Shown: positions 14,947-23,571 of the stretch, piece after piece
Numbering within the stretch: the stretch's first letter is position 1
Layout: each line of letters starts with the position of its first letter
Source: UTCHB3 sp002050155
GTDB taxonomy: Bacteria; Bacteroidota; Ignavibacteria; Ignavibacteriales; Ignavibacteriaceae
Length of the DNA stretch: 64,000 nucleotides
Direction: 5' to 3'
NCBI GenBank assembly: GCA_030584105.1
Contig: CP129491.1
Span: forward strand, 1,054,001 to 1,118,000
Program-made: the position numbers and the translations under genes
The notes under the pieces: model-generated
What the model was told of the DNA's origin: nothing
Databases searched by the model: none
The model's input: the letters and a program-made list of their open reading frames with translations, nothing else

Positions 14947-17088
14947 TTGCCAGATTCTCTTTCGTTATTGATTTCAGTTTCCTGGGTAACTTACCTGCTT
15001 TTTGCAGTTTTACTCCTTTTTCTCGCATTCTTTTACTACAGAGTAACGATTCCGGTAGTCTCAAAACTGAAGAAATATTTTTTAGGTGTGCTGCGTCTGT
15101 TGATCCTTTTGCTGCTGCTGATGCTTCTGTTTGACCCCGTACTGAATCTTACTTTCAAATCGAAAGAGGTGCCGGAAAACTACTTTTTCATCGACCGTTC
15201 CGCCTCAATAAATTTTAGCGACGGCACTAAACGGGAAGAAACGGTTAAAAAGTTTATCTCAGATTTGTTTGCCTCACCGTTAGGAAGTGTCGCCAAGGTG
15301 TTCTCGTTTTCAGGAGATATCGATACCGCAACCCTCACCCCGGAGAAGAAAATTCCATCATTCGATGGAAAACTCACGAACTTTGAATCAATCTTCAACT
15401 TTATCAAAAAAAATTCAACCGGAAATGCAACGATTACCATCGTTTCAGACGGCGTTATTACCGACGGCAACGACCCCCTGCTACTCTCCGAAAAGGTGGG
15501 TTTCCCCGTTTTTACCGTCGCAATCGGCGACTCATCAGCCAAGAAAGACATTTCGGTTGATAATGTAGCTTATAACGAGTTTGTAATCAGAGGAAGCAAA
15601 ACACCCATTGCACCTACCGTTTCTGTTTACGGGTTCCCGGAATCTGAAATCGGACTTTCACTAAGTGAAAACGGAAAAGTGATCGCGAAAAAAACGGTAT
15701 CAGTTGAAAAGAACGGCACTACTTCAGTTATTTTTGACTATCAACCGGCAACAGTTGGTATTAAAAAGTTAACCGTAAAGGCTGAAGAGTTTCCGGAAGA
15801 AATTAATGTTGCAAATAATGGTTTCCCCTTCTTTATTAATGTAATCGATAACAGAAAAAAGGTGCTGGTTCTCTCCGGCGCTCCAACTCCCGATGTATCT
15901 TTCGTTAAAAATGCGCTCGAGGGTGACTCAAGCCTGACCGTCCGGTCCATGACATTCGATTCATCACCTCAACCGTTGGAAAAAGATATTAACAATTCCG
16001 TTTTTGACAGCACAGGAGTCCTGTTTCTGCTTAATTTCCCCTCCAATGCTGTCCCCACCGATGTATTTAACACCGTATTAAAATTAATATCGGAGCGCAA
16101 TGTTCCGTTTTTTATATTAATAAATCAATATTCAAGCCTTTCGGGTTTGAAAAAAATTGAGCCATATCTTCCCGTTACCATTCAAACCGGTGCCGGCACT
16201 GATTATGAAGCGCAGCCCGGTATTGCCCAGGGAATCGAAAAAGACCCTCTGTTTTATGCGAACACGCAAAGCGATCTGAAAGACTGGGATAACCTCTCCC
16301 CGGTTTTTGTTCCAAATTTAAGAGGTGTAGTGCGCCCTGAAAGCAAAGTGATTGCCTGGGTTAAGATAAATTCAAGAGTTCTCTCCGACCCTATGATTAT
16401 CAGCCGCAATTTTGGAAATAAGAGGTCATTGGCAATTATTGCCTCCGACATCTGGAAGTGGAAATTGAAGGCAAAAAACGCCAATCTGTTCGACGATTTT
16501 CTGTTCAGCACAGCGAAATGGCTTGGCGCAGTCAGAGATAAAAAACGGTTCTCTGTAAGAACAAATAAACAGTTTTATTCCCGTAACGAAGAGGTTGAAT
16601 TCATTGCCGAAGTATATAACGAGTCGTTTGATCCTGTTTCTGATGCGGAAGTAAGATTAAACCTAAAAACTCCTTCCGGCAACAATTCATTTACGCTAAC
16701 TCCAACCGGAGCAGGCGTTTATATCGGGTCATATCAACCTCAAAATTCGGGGGATCATTCTTATTTTGCCACCGCTTCGCTGGATAGTAAACCGATCGGA
16801 ACAGATAATGGGGTATTCAATGTAGGAGATGTCGATATTGAAATGGTTGACCCTTACACTAACGCATCGTTTCTCCGAACGCTCTGTTCAATTACTAACG
16901 GCTCGTTCTATACCGGGCAAAACTATTCAGACCTGTTTAAAGAACTTGAAAAATATAACGAAAAAGCAGCAAAAGAGTTTAAAGAATCGCGCTCAAAAAA
17001 TTTGTGGGTTAACCCCTGGCTTTTGGGCTTTCTGATACTTCTTTTAAGTACCGAATGGTTTTTAAGAAAACGAGAAGGAATGCAGTGA
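14947..17088 (+). CDS. Membrane protein with VWA-like and glutamine-amidotransferase-like domains
   Basis: The 713-residue protein has two N-terminal membrane helices (~12-32 and ~45-62) and one near the C-terminus (NPWLLGFLILLLSTEWFL). Between them a VWA-like alpha/beta domain (~75-200; FFIDRSASINF, TITIVSDGVITDG) has a degenerate MIDAS, because the first motif is DRSAS rather than DxSxS with standard spacing. The next part (~290-480, VLVLSGAPTPDVSFVKNAL) resembles the class I glutamine-amidotransferase-like domains found in such proteins, and beta-sandwich segments follow (~540-640). Proteins of this layout are common in Bacteroidota near BatA/MoxR genes, but none are seen here. Start TTG. 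Function unknown; probably periplasmic and anchored at both ends. Confidence 0.75.
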   Translation: MPDSLSLLISVSWVTYLLFAVLLLFLAFFYYRVTIPVVSKLKKYFLGVLRLLILLLLLMLLFDPVLNLTFKSKEVPENYFFIDRSASINFSDGTKREETVKKFISDLFASPLGSVAKVFSFSGDIDTATLTPEKKIPSFDGKLTNFESIFNFIKKNSTGNATITIVSDGVITDGNDPLLLSEKVGFPVFTVAIGDSSAKKDISVDNVAYNEFVIRGSKTPIAPTVSVYGFPESEIGLSLSENGKVIAKKTVSVEKNGTTSVIFDYQPATVGIKKLTVKAEEFPEEINVANNGFPFFINVIDNRKKVLVLSGAPTPDVSFVKNALEGDSSLTVRSMTFDSSPQPLEKDINNSVFDSTGVLFLLNFPSNAVPTDVFNTVLKLISERNVPFFILINQYSSLSGLKKIEPYLPVTIQTGAGTDYEAQPGIAQGIEKDPLFYANTQSDLKDWDNLSPVFVPNLRGVVRPESKVIAWVKINSRVLSDPMIISRNFGNKRSLAIIASDIWKWKLKAKNANLFDDFLFSTAKWLGAVRDKKRFSVRTNKQFYSRNEEVEFIAEVYNESFDPVSDAEVRLNLKTPSGNNSFTLTPTGAGVYIGSYQPQNSGDHSYFATASLDSKPIGTDNGVFNVGDVDIEMVDPYTNASFLRTLCSITNGSFYTGQNYSDLFKELEKYNEKAAKEFKESRSKNLWVNPWLLGFLILLLSTEWFLRKREGMQ

Positions 17089-17172
17089 TGCTGTTGGGTT
17101 TGTTTACTGCATGTGAGGAAGACAGCAATGCTGCTTAGTTTGCCCAAAGTAAGAAAGGAAGTGCAGTAATGG
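17073..17172. repeat. Degenerate ~41-bp repeat leading into comF
   Basis: GAAGGAATGCAGTGATG (from 17073), GAGGAAGACAGCAATGCTG (from 17115) and AAAGGAAGTGCAGTAATGG (from 17154) are similar and about 40 bp apart. The third holds the ribosome-binding region and ATG of comF; the first holds the end of the upstream gene. This suggests the comF translation start region was duplicated and has since diverged. Confidence 0.4.
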
Positions 17173-17888
17173 GTTCTGAATTGTTGCGCTCACTCGGCGA
17201 CCTGATTTCCCCCAGATTGTGCATCCACTGTGGGCAGTTTCTCTCCAAAGATACTTTATTTTTATGCTCCGAATGCCTTCAAAACGAGCCTTATCTTACC
17301 GAAGAAGATTTGGCGGCTACTTCATCTGACCATTTCCCCGACGGCAGTGTAAAAAAGATTTTTTCGCCGGCAGATTTCACCCATGACTCCTCTTTGCGTA
17401 ATGCAGTTTTAACCCTCAAATACAAAGACGGCTTCCGAATCGGGAAATATCTGGGTCAGTTAATTGCGCAAAAACTGAGGGATTCGATAATTCAAGCGAA
17501 AATTGACCTGATTGTTCCTGTTCCGCTTCATCGTTCAAGGCTGATTGAACGAGGTTACAATCAAGCTGAGCTGATAGCTTATGGGCTTTCAAGTGAAACG
17601 GGTATTGATATAAGCACAAAAGTAATAAAAAGGGTACATTTTGCGCACCGTCAGGTGGCTTCAGGAAGCCGTGACGAAAGATTTAAAAACATGCAGGGTG
17701 CATTTAAGGTGGTTGATACAGCGCTTGCTGCAGAAAGAAAAATTCTTTTGGTTGATGATGTAATCACCACAGGTGCAACTATTCGTGCTGCTGCAAATTC
17801 ACTCCGTGCAGAAGGTGCTGCCGAAGTATATGCAGCTTCAGTTTTGGTGGTTTGTTCACATTCTTTCAGGGGCGCTTACACCCAATAA
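17169..17888 (+). CDS. ComF-family phosphoribosyltransferase-like protein
   Basis: A 239-residue protein with an N-terminal four-Cys zinc ribbon (C18, C21, C33, C36) and a type I PRTase domain. The RGYNQAEL..GLS block and the PRPP loop ILLVDDVITTGATI (~195-208) are intact. ComF proteins function in DNA uptake during transformation in several bacteria; their exact reaction is unsettled. No other competence genes are in the window. Its 3' end overlaps the convergent argS gene by 33 bp. Confidence 0.9.
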   Translation: MGSELLRSLGDLISPRLCIHCGQFLSKDTLFLCSECLQNEPYLTEEDLAATSSDHFPDGSVKKIFSPADFTHDSSLRNAVLTLKYKDGFRIGKYLGQLIAQKLRDSIIQAKIDLIVPVPLHRSRLIERGYNQAELIAYGLSSETGIDISTKVIKRVHFAHRQVASGSRDERFKNMQGAFKVVDTALAAERKILLVDDVITTGATIRAAANSLRAEGAAEVYAASVLVVCSHSFRGAYTQ

Positions 17889-19484
17889 AGCTAAACCATT
17901 GGCTAAAACTAACTTCACAGCGTTTACTAATGCGAGCCGCGCAGAAGCCAATCTTTCTTCACTTCCCAAAATTCTGCAGACTGTGTAAAATTTGTGAAAA
18001 GCTGCCGCCAATTCTTCCAGATAAGCACATAAAACGACAGCATCCAAAACGCGTGCAGCGTTTTCAACTGCATCCGGGAAGAACAGCAGTTTTTTAATCA
18101 GCTTTTGTTCTTCTTCTGTCGATAAAAGAGTTAAATTTTCCGAAGAAGCCGAAAGCCCCTGCTCAGTGGTCATTCTGATAATTGAACAAATCCGTGCATG
18201 TGCATATTGAAGGTAAAACACAGGGTTTTCTTCCGAATGTTTAACAGCAAGGTCTAAGTCAAAATTCAAATGAGTAGAAACGGCACGCATGTTGAAAAAA
18301 TATCTCACAACATCAGAGCCTACCCAATCAATAAGTTCGTCAAGTGTGATGTAATTAGCCTTTCGCGTTGACATCTTCACCGCTTTACCTTCTTTAATAA
18401 TTGTTACGAACTGATGAATCATAACTTTAACTTTTTCTGTGTCATAGCCCAGTTCACTTAAAGCGGCAAGAACATCAGGATATGTAGCAGTGTGGTCAGA
18501 ACCGAACAGATCCACAATAAAATCATATCCTCTGTCAAACTTTGTTGCATGGTAGGCAATATCAGGCAACCGGTAAGTTGGTTCCCCGCTGTTTTTAACA
18601 ATTACTTTGTCTTTTTCATTTCCAAGATCCGAAAGTTTTAACCAAACAGCACCATCTTTTTCATAACTTAACCCCCGCTCTTTGAAGGTGTTAAGCAGGC
18701 TTTCAATCTTTCCCTCTTCATACAGAGAGTTTTCGTTAAAAAAGGTTTCGTGTTTTATCCCAAGCCGTCCGAGTGTTTTCTTGATATCTTCAAAAATCAC
18801 CTTTTCAGCTTCATCTTTAAAAATTCCTTCAGCATCCTCATTTTTCAGGGTATCACCATTTTTCTCAAGCAACCCCTTGGCAATATCGATAATATATTGC
18901 CCCTGATAATGATCTTCAGGGAACTCTACCTGCTCTCCGAGTAACTCCAAATAGCGCAACCTAACCGAGTTACCCAAAACCCTCATTTGTCTGCCGGCGT
19001 TGTTGAAATAATATTCTCTATCTACTTTGTATCCGGTTGCTTCAAGCAAGTTTGCCATAGTATCACCACTAACGGCATTCCGTCCGTGCCCCACGGTAAG
19101 GGGGCCCGTTGGATTTGCAGAAACAAACTCAACTAATGCTTTTTTGCCCAGGTTTGTTTCAGTTTTGCCGAATTTTGCCCCTTTTTCCAAAATTTCTTTC
19201 ACTGAGCGGGAAATGTAGTCCGGATTAAAGAAGAAATTAATAAACCCCGGTCCCGCCACTTCAACCTTAGAAATAACCGCCAGGTCGTGCTCTAATGAAT
19301 AGATAATTTCGTGTGCTAAATCGCGGGGGTTTTTCTTCAACTTTTTTGCGAGCAACATCGCAATGTTTGTCGAGTAATCACCGTGTGATTCTATTTTTGG
19401 AATATCAAAATTTATTTCAGTGTCATCACTTATATCGAATTTCTCTTTGACCGAGGTAAACAGGTCGAAAAGATAATTTTTCAA
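17856..19484 (-). CDS. argS: Arginyl-tRNA synthetase
   Basis: Class I aminoacyl-tRNA synthetase, 542 residues, near the usual bacterial size. It has the N-terminal Add-1 domain (~1-85), the HIGH-type motif GPLTVGHGRNAV, the YYFNNAGRQM segment, and KMSTR in place of KMSKS, as in many ArgRS. The C-terminal DALR anticodon-binding domain ends in LLGVSAPERM, the typical ArgRS terminus. The start is TTG at 19484. The last 33 bp overlap the convergent comF. Confidence 0.96.
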   Translation of the reverse strand: MKNYLFDLFTSVKEKFDISDDTEINFDIPKIESHGDYSTNIAMLLAKKLKKNPRDLAHEIIYSLEHDLAVISKVEVAGPGFINFFFNPDYISRSVKEILEKGAKFGKTETNLGKKALVEFVSANPTGPLTVGHGRNAVSGDTMANLLEATGYKVDREYYFNNAGRQMRVLGNSVRLRYLELLGEQVEFPEDHYQGQYIIDIAKGLLEKNGDTLKNEDAEGIFKDEAEKVIFEDIKKTLGRLGIKHETFFNENSLYEEGKIESLLNTFKERGLSYEKDGAVWLKLSDLGNEKDKVIVKNSGEPTYRLPDIAYHATKFDRGYDFIVDLFGSDHTATYPDVLAALSELGYDTEKVKVMIHQFVTIIKEGKAVKMSTRKANYITLDELIDWVGSDVVRYFFNMRAVSTHLNFDLDLAVKHSEENPVFYLQYAHARICSIIRMTTEQGLSASSENLTLLSTEEEQKLIKKLLFFPDAVENAARVLDAVVLCAYLEELAAAFHKFYTVCRILGSEERLASARLALVNAVKLVLANGLALLGVSAPERM

Positions 19485-19534
19485 TCGGTGCTCCGTAGGT
19501 TGGTGGTTTTGGGAAAATAGTCCAATTAACTGAG

Positions 19535-19912
19535 CTATTTTAAAGTATCAGCAAGTTCTTCAACAGGTGCGTCGCCCCATAAGCGTTCTAAATTATAGAA
19601 CTGCCGGGCTTCTTCCCTGAAAATATGAACCACAATATCGGAAAGGTCTAATAAAATCCATGAAAGAGCTTTGAATCCCTCTTTTTGCCAAATTTTAACG
19701 CCTGCTTCGGAAAGTTTTTTATCAATATTATCCGCAATAGCTTTCGCCTGAATGTCTGATTCAGCACTGCAGATCAGAAAAAAATCGGCAATAGTGGTAA
19801 TCCCCCTAAGGTCAAGCAGTTTTACATCAATCCCTTTTTTTTCAAAAATCGCTTCAGTAATTATGGAAATCAAATGCTCTTGTTCAGTGTTCCGTTCTTT
19901 TAATTCAGTCAT
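19535..19912 (-). CDS. rsfS: Ribosomal silencing factor RsfS
   Basis: A small protein of about 125 residues that binds ribosomal protein uL14 and blocks subunit joining during starvation. Signature blocks are LDLRGITTIADFFLICSAESD, WILLDLSDIVVHIFREEAR and FYNLERLWGDA. The ATG at 19912 is preferred over TTG at 19924, as it follows the upstream stop (TGATATG). The preceding gene encodes a LytR C-terminal-domain protein, a pairing common in bacteria. Confidence 0.95.
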   Translation of the reverse strand: MTELKERNTEQEHLISIITEAIFEKKGIDVKLLDLRGITTIADFFLICSAESDIQAKAIADNIDKKLSEAGVKIWQKEGFKALSWILLDLSDIVVHIFREEARQFYNLERLWGDAPVEELADTLK

Positions 19913-19913
19913 A

Positions 19914-20396
19914 TCAGTTAGCAAAAGGTTTTAAATTTTTATAATCTTTTCCGATGATTACAATAACATCGAGTAAAAAATCTTCGTTAATATTTTGAGA
20001 AACATTTTTTTTGGTGTTAACCCCCAGTACCTCAGCTGTTTTGTTTGCGTTTTCCATAACTCCTTTATTATCAATCACTAAAGTTTCTTCAACATTAAAG
20101 GATGAGTAGTTTTCAGATTCAATAACATCAAATTTGTTTTTACGGAGGTATTCGGTTACTTTTTCACCCAACCCTTTCACCCCACACCCGTTGTAAATCT
20201 TCACCTGTATCAACCTTTGGACACCATCTTGTTTTACAGTATGAACAGTATTGTCTGAGCCAAAGAACTTCCCTACTCCGGAATATATAAAATATCCGAG
20301 CAGCAGCAGAAGTAGCAGAATTGATATATTCAGGAGGGTATTTATCGGGCCGCTGACCTGTTTCTTTTCATCACTTTCGTTTATAGAATTCGTCAA
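19914..20396 (-). CDS. Membrane protein with LytR C-terminal domain
   Basis: The 160-residue protein has a short cytoplasmic N-terminus, one membrane helix (~21-42, rich in Leu/Ile) and an extracytoplasmic LytR_C domain (~65-155). The marker VKIYNGCGVKGLGEKVTEYL is the usual 'V.V.NG.G..G.A......L' opening of that domain. No LytR/CpsA/Psr catalytic domain is present, so it is a stand-alone LytR_C protein; function unknown. Start TTG. It leads directly into rsfS. Confidence 0.85.
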   Translation of the reverse strand: MTNSINESDEKKQVSGPINTLLNISILLLLLLLGYFIYSGVGKFFGSDNTVHTVKQDGVQRLIQVKIYNGCGVKGLGEKVTEYLRKNKFDVIESENYSSFNVEETLVIDNKGVMENANKTAEVLGVNTKKNVSQNINEDFLLDVIVIIGKDYKNLKPFAN

Positions 20397-20410
20397 TACG
20401 CCGATTCTTT

Positions 20411-20935
20411 CTAATAGCCAAACCAGTCATCATAAGAATGGTAATAGGAACCCCATGGGTTTGAATAACCATAGAAAGGATTACCATACCCGCCGTAATA
20501 ACCGCTGTACATGCCTGCAGGAATATTACGGTACTGGATTCTGACAACCGTGTTTTCCCACGGCTTAAAATTCAATTCGGCACGGCTGATATATAAACCG
20601 TTGATATTGTCCTGAAATGTTTTACCGAGTGAATTATAAGGTGAATACACTAAGGAAGCATCCAGCCGAATGTTCAAATTATCCGAAAATTTGTAGAACA
20701 TGCTGTTAGTATAAGTGGTTGTAGCCAAACCATACTGCCCAAAAGTAGAGTAACTGGCGTTGAACGAGTGGTGCATGGAGAAGTTTTCTGAATTAAATAA
20801 ATTAGAAAAGAAATCCCCGCCCTTCTCTTTGTTGAACAAACCCTCTTTTATATCAGGCTTATCGAAAGGGTCTTTCTTAAACTGTGCCGAAGCCCCGATC
20901 GCCAACATAATCACGAATAAAAGAATCTTTTTCAT
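20411..20935 (-). CDS. Hypothetical exported protein, Gly/Tyr-rich C-terminus
   Basis: Not recognised as a named family. About 174 residues with a signal peptide (MKKILLFVIMLAIGASAQ). The middle (~50-135) has alternating strand-like segments (HSFNASYSTFGQYGLATTTY, NIRLDASLVYSPY, RAELNFKPW) suggestive of a small outer-membrane or periplasmic beta structure. The last 35 residues are Gly/Tyr/Asn-rich. It lies just upstream of the LytR_C gene on the same strand. The start is at 20935 because it begins the signal peptide. Confidence 0.7.
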   Translation of the reverse strand: MKKILLFVIMLAIGASAQFKKDPFDKPDIKEGLFNKEKGGDFFSNLFNSENFSMHHSFNASYSTFGQYGLATTTYTNSMFYKFSDNLNIRLDASLVYSPYNSLGKTFQDNINGLYISRAELNFKPWENTVVRIQYRNIPAGMYSGYYGGYGNPFYGYSNPWGSYYHSYDDWFGY

Positions 20936-20965
20936 ATTTAACTCCAATGATCTTCCAAAAACTGT

Positions 20966-21322
20966 CTATAACATTTTTTTGATCTTATTTGAATCGTCCA
21001 CAATAACCACTTTAGGTTTATACTCCTTCAGTTCTGTGTCATCCATTTGTGCATAAGAAATAATAATAATCTTATCACCCACATAGCCTAACCTTGCAGC
21101 GGGCCCATTCAGGCAGATAATACCTGTTCCGCGTTCACCAGGGATGGTATAAGTTTCCAGCCTGGTTCCGTTATTCACATTCACCACCTGTACTTTTTCA
21201 TAAGGCAGAATATCAGCCGCATCCAATAAATCTAAATCAACAGTAAGGCTGCCTTCATAAAAAAGTTCAGCTGCGGTAACCACAGGTCTCTGAATTTTTG
21301 ATTTACACATCTCTCTTAACAT
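20966..21322 (-). CDS. panD: Aspartate 1-decarboxylase (precursor)
   Basis: Pyruvoyl enzyme making beta-alanine for pantothenate and CoA. It starts with MLREMCKSKI, the standard PanD N-terminus, so the ATG at 21322 is used rather than TTG at 21340. The self-processing site is Gly24-Ser25 in YEGSLTVD, with Lys9 and the later TYTIPGERGTGIICLNGPAAR active-site loop intact. About 118 residues, normal for the family. No other pan genes are nearby. Confidence 0.95.
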   Translation of the reverse strand: MLREMCKSKIQRPVVTAAELFYEGSLTVDLDLLDAADILPYEKVQVVNVNNGTRLETYTIPGERGTGIICLNGPAARLGYVGDKIIIISYAQMDDTELKEYKPKVVIVDDSNKIKKML

Positions 21323-21397
21323 TAAGAGCCTAATCCTCAAGAATAATTTTAAAAAACTTTCAAAGATAATAATATCTTTTGAATAAAATTAGTTCCT

Positions 21398-22336
21398 CTA
21401 CAGTTCAGTGCTGATGCCAATCCTGTGAAGCCCCCCAATCTCTCCGTAAGAAGAGAAGGCGTAATCAAAAATATATTTGTCGATCTTTATTCCAACACCG
21501 GCATTGAACCCTGCAAGCCCGGCAAAATTGCCAACTTTCAGCTCTTTTCTCTTCTTGTTATCGTAACCTAATCTGAGAGAAAGCGGCTTTGAAAGATAAA
21601 ACTCAGCCCCAAAACTAAAATATTCAAATCTTTTTATGAATTCCTCATGGTCTTCATTTAGACGATGGAAATCGAGGAAAAGTTTAACCGGCAAATGTTC
21701 AAGTTTTTTTGAAACACCAATACTTACATCAAAGGGAATGCGTTCATTTACTCCGTTATAAGTCGAAAGTTGCCCCCCGATGTTCGACATAGCAAAACCT
21801 ACAGTCATCAGTTGCGAGGGTATTTCGTACTGCAATCCAAGATCGAAAGCCACCCCCGATGAACTGTAAGAAGCAACAGAGGAATGAATCAGATTCAGAT
21901 TCACACCATAGTAAAAATTTTCAGCAAGTATGTTCGAGTAACCCACAGTCAATGCCAGTTCGTTTACTCCAAAATTGCCGCCTTTGTTCCCAAACTCATC
22001 AATTTCCGTGAAAGAGCCGAAATTTGCATACCTTAAAGCGGCACCAAATCTTCCGATACCCTCAAAATTTTTAGAATAGGCAACCCCGAAGAAATTAATA
22101 TCAAGCAAGTGTTTAACAAAATTCGCTGAAAAGGGAGAGCCTTCCAACTGCCCGAGAGCCGCAGGGTTATACTGGATAACATTTGCGTCACCCCCGCCGG
22201 CGGTAAAACTACCAGCAAGAGCTGCCGCACGAGGGCTAATATCAACCCTTAAAAATTCGTAGGTATTCTGTGCATTTAACGAAAATGTAACGATAATAAA
22301 AACTGAAACGATCAGTCTTTTCAAAGGCTTCTCCAT
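21398..22336 (-). CDS. porQ: Type IX secretion protein PorQ-like beta-barrel
   Basis: A 312-residue outer-membrane protein of the PorV/PorQ (FadL-like) family. The signal peptide ends near LNAQ and is followed by NTYEFLRVDISPRAAALAGSF, the PorQ-type opening (xYEFL...sAraaALGG). Repeated strand patterns end in RIGISTEL. PorQ in Porphyromonas gingivalis takes part in T9SS cargo attachment with PorU, PorV and PorZ. PorU and PorV are encoded 20 kb away, and no PorZ is visible. Its own promoter is marked by TATATTTG upstream. Confidence 0.8.
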   Translation of the reverse strand: MEKPLKRLIVSVFIIVTFSLNAQNTYEFLRVDISPRAAALAGSFTAGGGDANVIQYNPAALGQLEGSPFSANFVKHLLDINFFGVAYSKNFEGIGRFGAALRYANFGSFTEIDEFGNKGGNFGVNELALTVGYSNILAENFYYGVNLNLIHSSVASYSSSGVAFDLGLQYEIPSQLMTVGFAMSNIGGQLSTYNGVNERIPFDVSIGVSKKLEHLPVKLFLDFHRLNEDHEEFIKRFEYFSFGAEFYLSKPLSLRLGYDNKKRKELKVGNFAGLAGFNAGVGIKIDKYIFDYAFSSYGEIGGLHRIGISTEL

Positions 22337-22355
22337 TTATCTTATTTATCAACCT

Positions 22356-22363
22356 CAAATATA
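22356..22363 (-). promoter_or_regulatory. -7 element of the porQ-like gene
   Basis: TATATTTG on the minus strand ends 19 bp before the porQ start codon. It matches TAnnTTTG; a -33 element is not clear. Confidence 0.5.
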
Positions 22364-22545
22364 ATAATTTAGTAATTCGAAATTACCGCAATTAAAATTC
22401 ACTCTTTTGGGCTTTCAGAAGAATTTTGAGGAAAAAATCTGATTTTTTTGCAGTTTTTACTAAAAATACTCTTTCTTTTTTTTGTAATTACGGTCAATCA
22501 TCTTAAATTAAATCTGATTTTTACGAATATTGTAACTGCTTTAAA

Positions 22546-23571
22546 ATGTTCGGAACAACCCCCGGAAAAAATAAAACCAAAAATTTGCATTTCAGAAGCA
22601 CACTGCTAAAAGTTACTTCCCTGTTATTATTCACCGGTTTGATGGCTATTTCGCCTGCACAGGATAAAAAAGTTTTGCAAAAAGTGGTAATTGCTCTCCA
22701 TTGGCAGCCACAAACCCAATTTGCAGGTTACTATACAGCACTGATTAAAGGTATTTATAAAAAATATGGGTTGGATGTTGTTATCAGACCAACAGGATTG
22801 AAGGATAACGCAGTCGATCTTCTGAAAAGTGGCGACGCCCAGTTTATGACCAACTTCCTTTCTATGGCGATTGAAGAATATGATAAAGGATTGAACCTTA
22901 AACTGATTGCACAAACCTCACAAAAATCTGCACTTTGTATTGCCGGGCTAAAATCACGCGGGATCAATAAACTCTCCGATTTGAACGGGAAGAAAATCTC
23001 CATTTGGCAGGTTGGTTTCAGAGAACTCCCACAGGCTTTCCTTACTAAATACAAAATTAACGCCTCATTTGTCCCGATTCGCTCTTCCGTTAATCTCTTT
23101 TTAATGGGCGGAACAAACGCTCAAGTGGTGATGGACTATAACGAGCTGAATACAATTATTTTTTCAGGTATCCGTGAAGATGATATCACACTTTTTAGAA
23201 TTGCCGATTACGGGCTTAATGTACCGGAAGATGGTATTTACTGCACTTCTGAATATCTCTCGAAACACAAAGATATATGCGAACGGTTCGTTAAAGCAAC
23301 AGCAGAAGGATGGATTGAAGCCTTTAAAAACAAAGAAGAAGCCGTAAGGTATTGCTTAAAACTTAAAAGAAAAGCAGGGCAATCAGCGAACTACGCCCAT
23401 CAAATGAAAATGCTGACTGCGATGGAAAACATTATTCAAGTCGATGGTGGTAAATTAAACACCTCCTTAGACCGTAAATCTTTCGAACTCGCGGTACAAG
23501 TGCTGAAAGACGCCGGAAGGATTAAGAACACAATTAAGTACGATTCGTTTTTTAACCCGGTAGTCAGATGA
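22546..23571 (+). CDS. NMT1/THI5-like periplasmic substrate-binding protein
   Basis: A 341-residue protein with an N-terminal signal sequence (~20-42, ending SPAQ) and a two-lobed NMT1-type binding fold. VVIALHWQPQTQFAGYYTAL is the usual opening (W.pq.qfaGyyaA...G.Y...GL.v), and the NKLSDLNGKKISIW and EDGIYCTSEYL segments follow. Relatives bind thiamine precursors, riboflavin, nitrate or sulfonates. No ABC permease or ATPase gene is adjacent; instead the stop overlaps the start of a chemoreceptor-like gene (ATGA). It more likely delivers a ligand signal to that receptor than to a transporter. Confidence 0.85.
   Translation: MFGTTPGKNKTKNLHFRSTLLKVTSLLLFTGLMAISPAQDKKVLQKVVIALHWQPQTQFAGYYTALIKGIYKKYGLDVVIRPTGLKDNAVDLLKSGDAQFMTNFLSMAIEEYDKGLNLKLIAQTSQKSALCIAGLKSRGINKLSDLNGKKISIWQVGFRELPQAFLTKYKINASFVPIRSSVNLFLMGGTNAQVVMDYNELNTIIFSGIREDDITLFRIADYGLNVPEDGIYCTSEYLSKHKDICERFVKATAEGWIEAFKNKEEAVRYCLKLKRKAGQSANYAHQMKMLTAMENIIQVDGGKLNTSLDRKSFELAVQVLKDAGRIKNTIKYDSFFNPVVR

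Noticed and set aside
19485..19534. Additional small gene between argS and rsfS
   Set aside because: The gap is 50 bp with no open frame of useful length or conserved signal.
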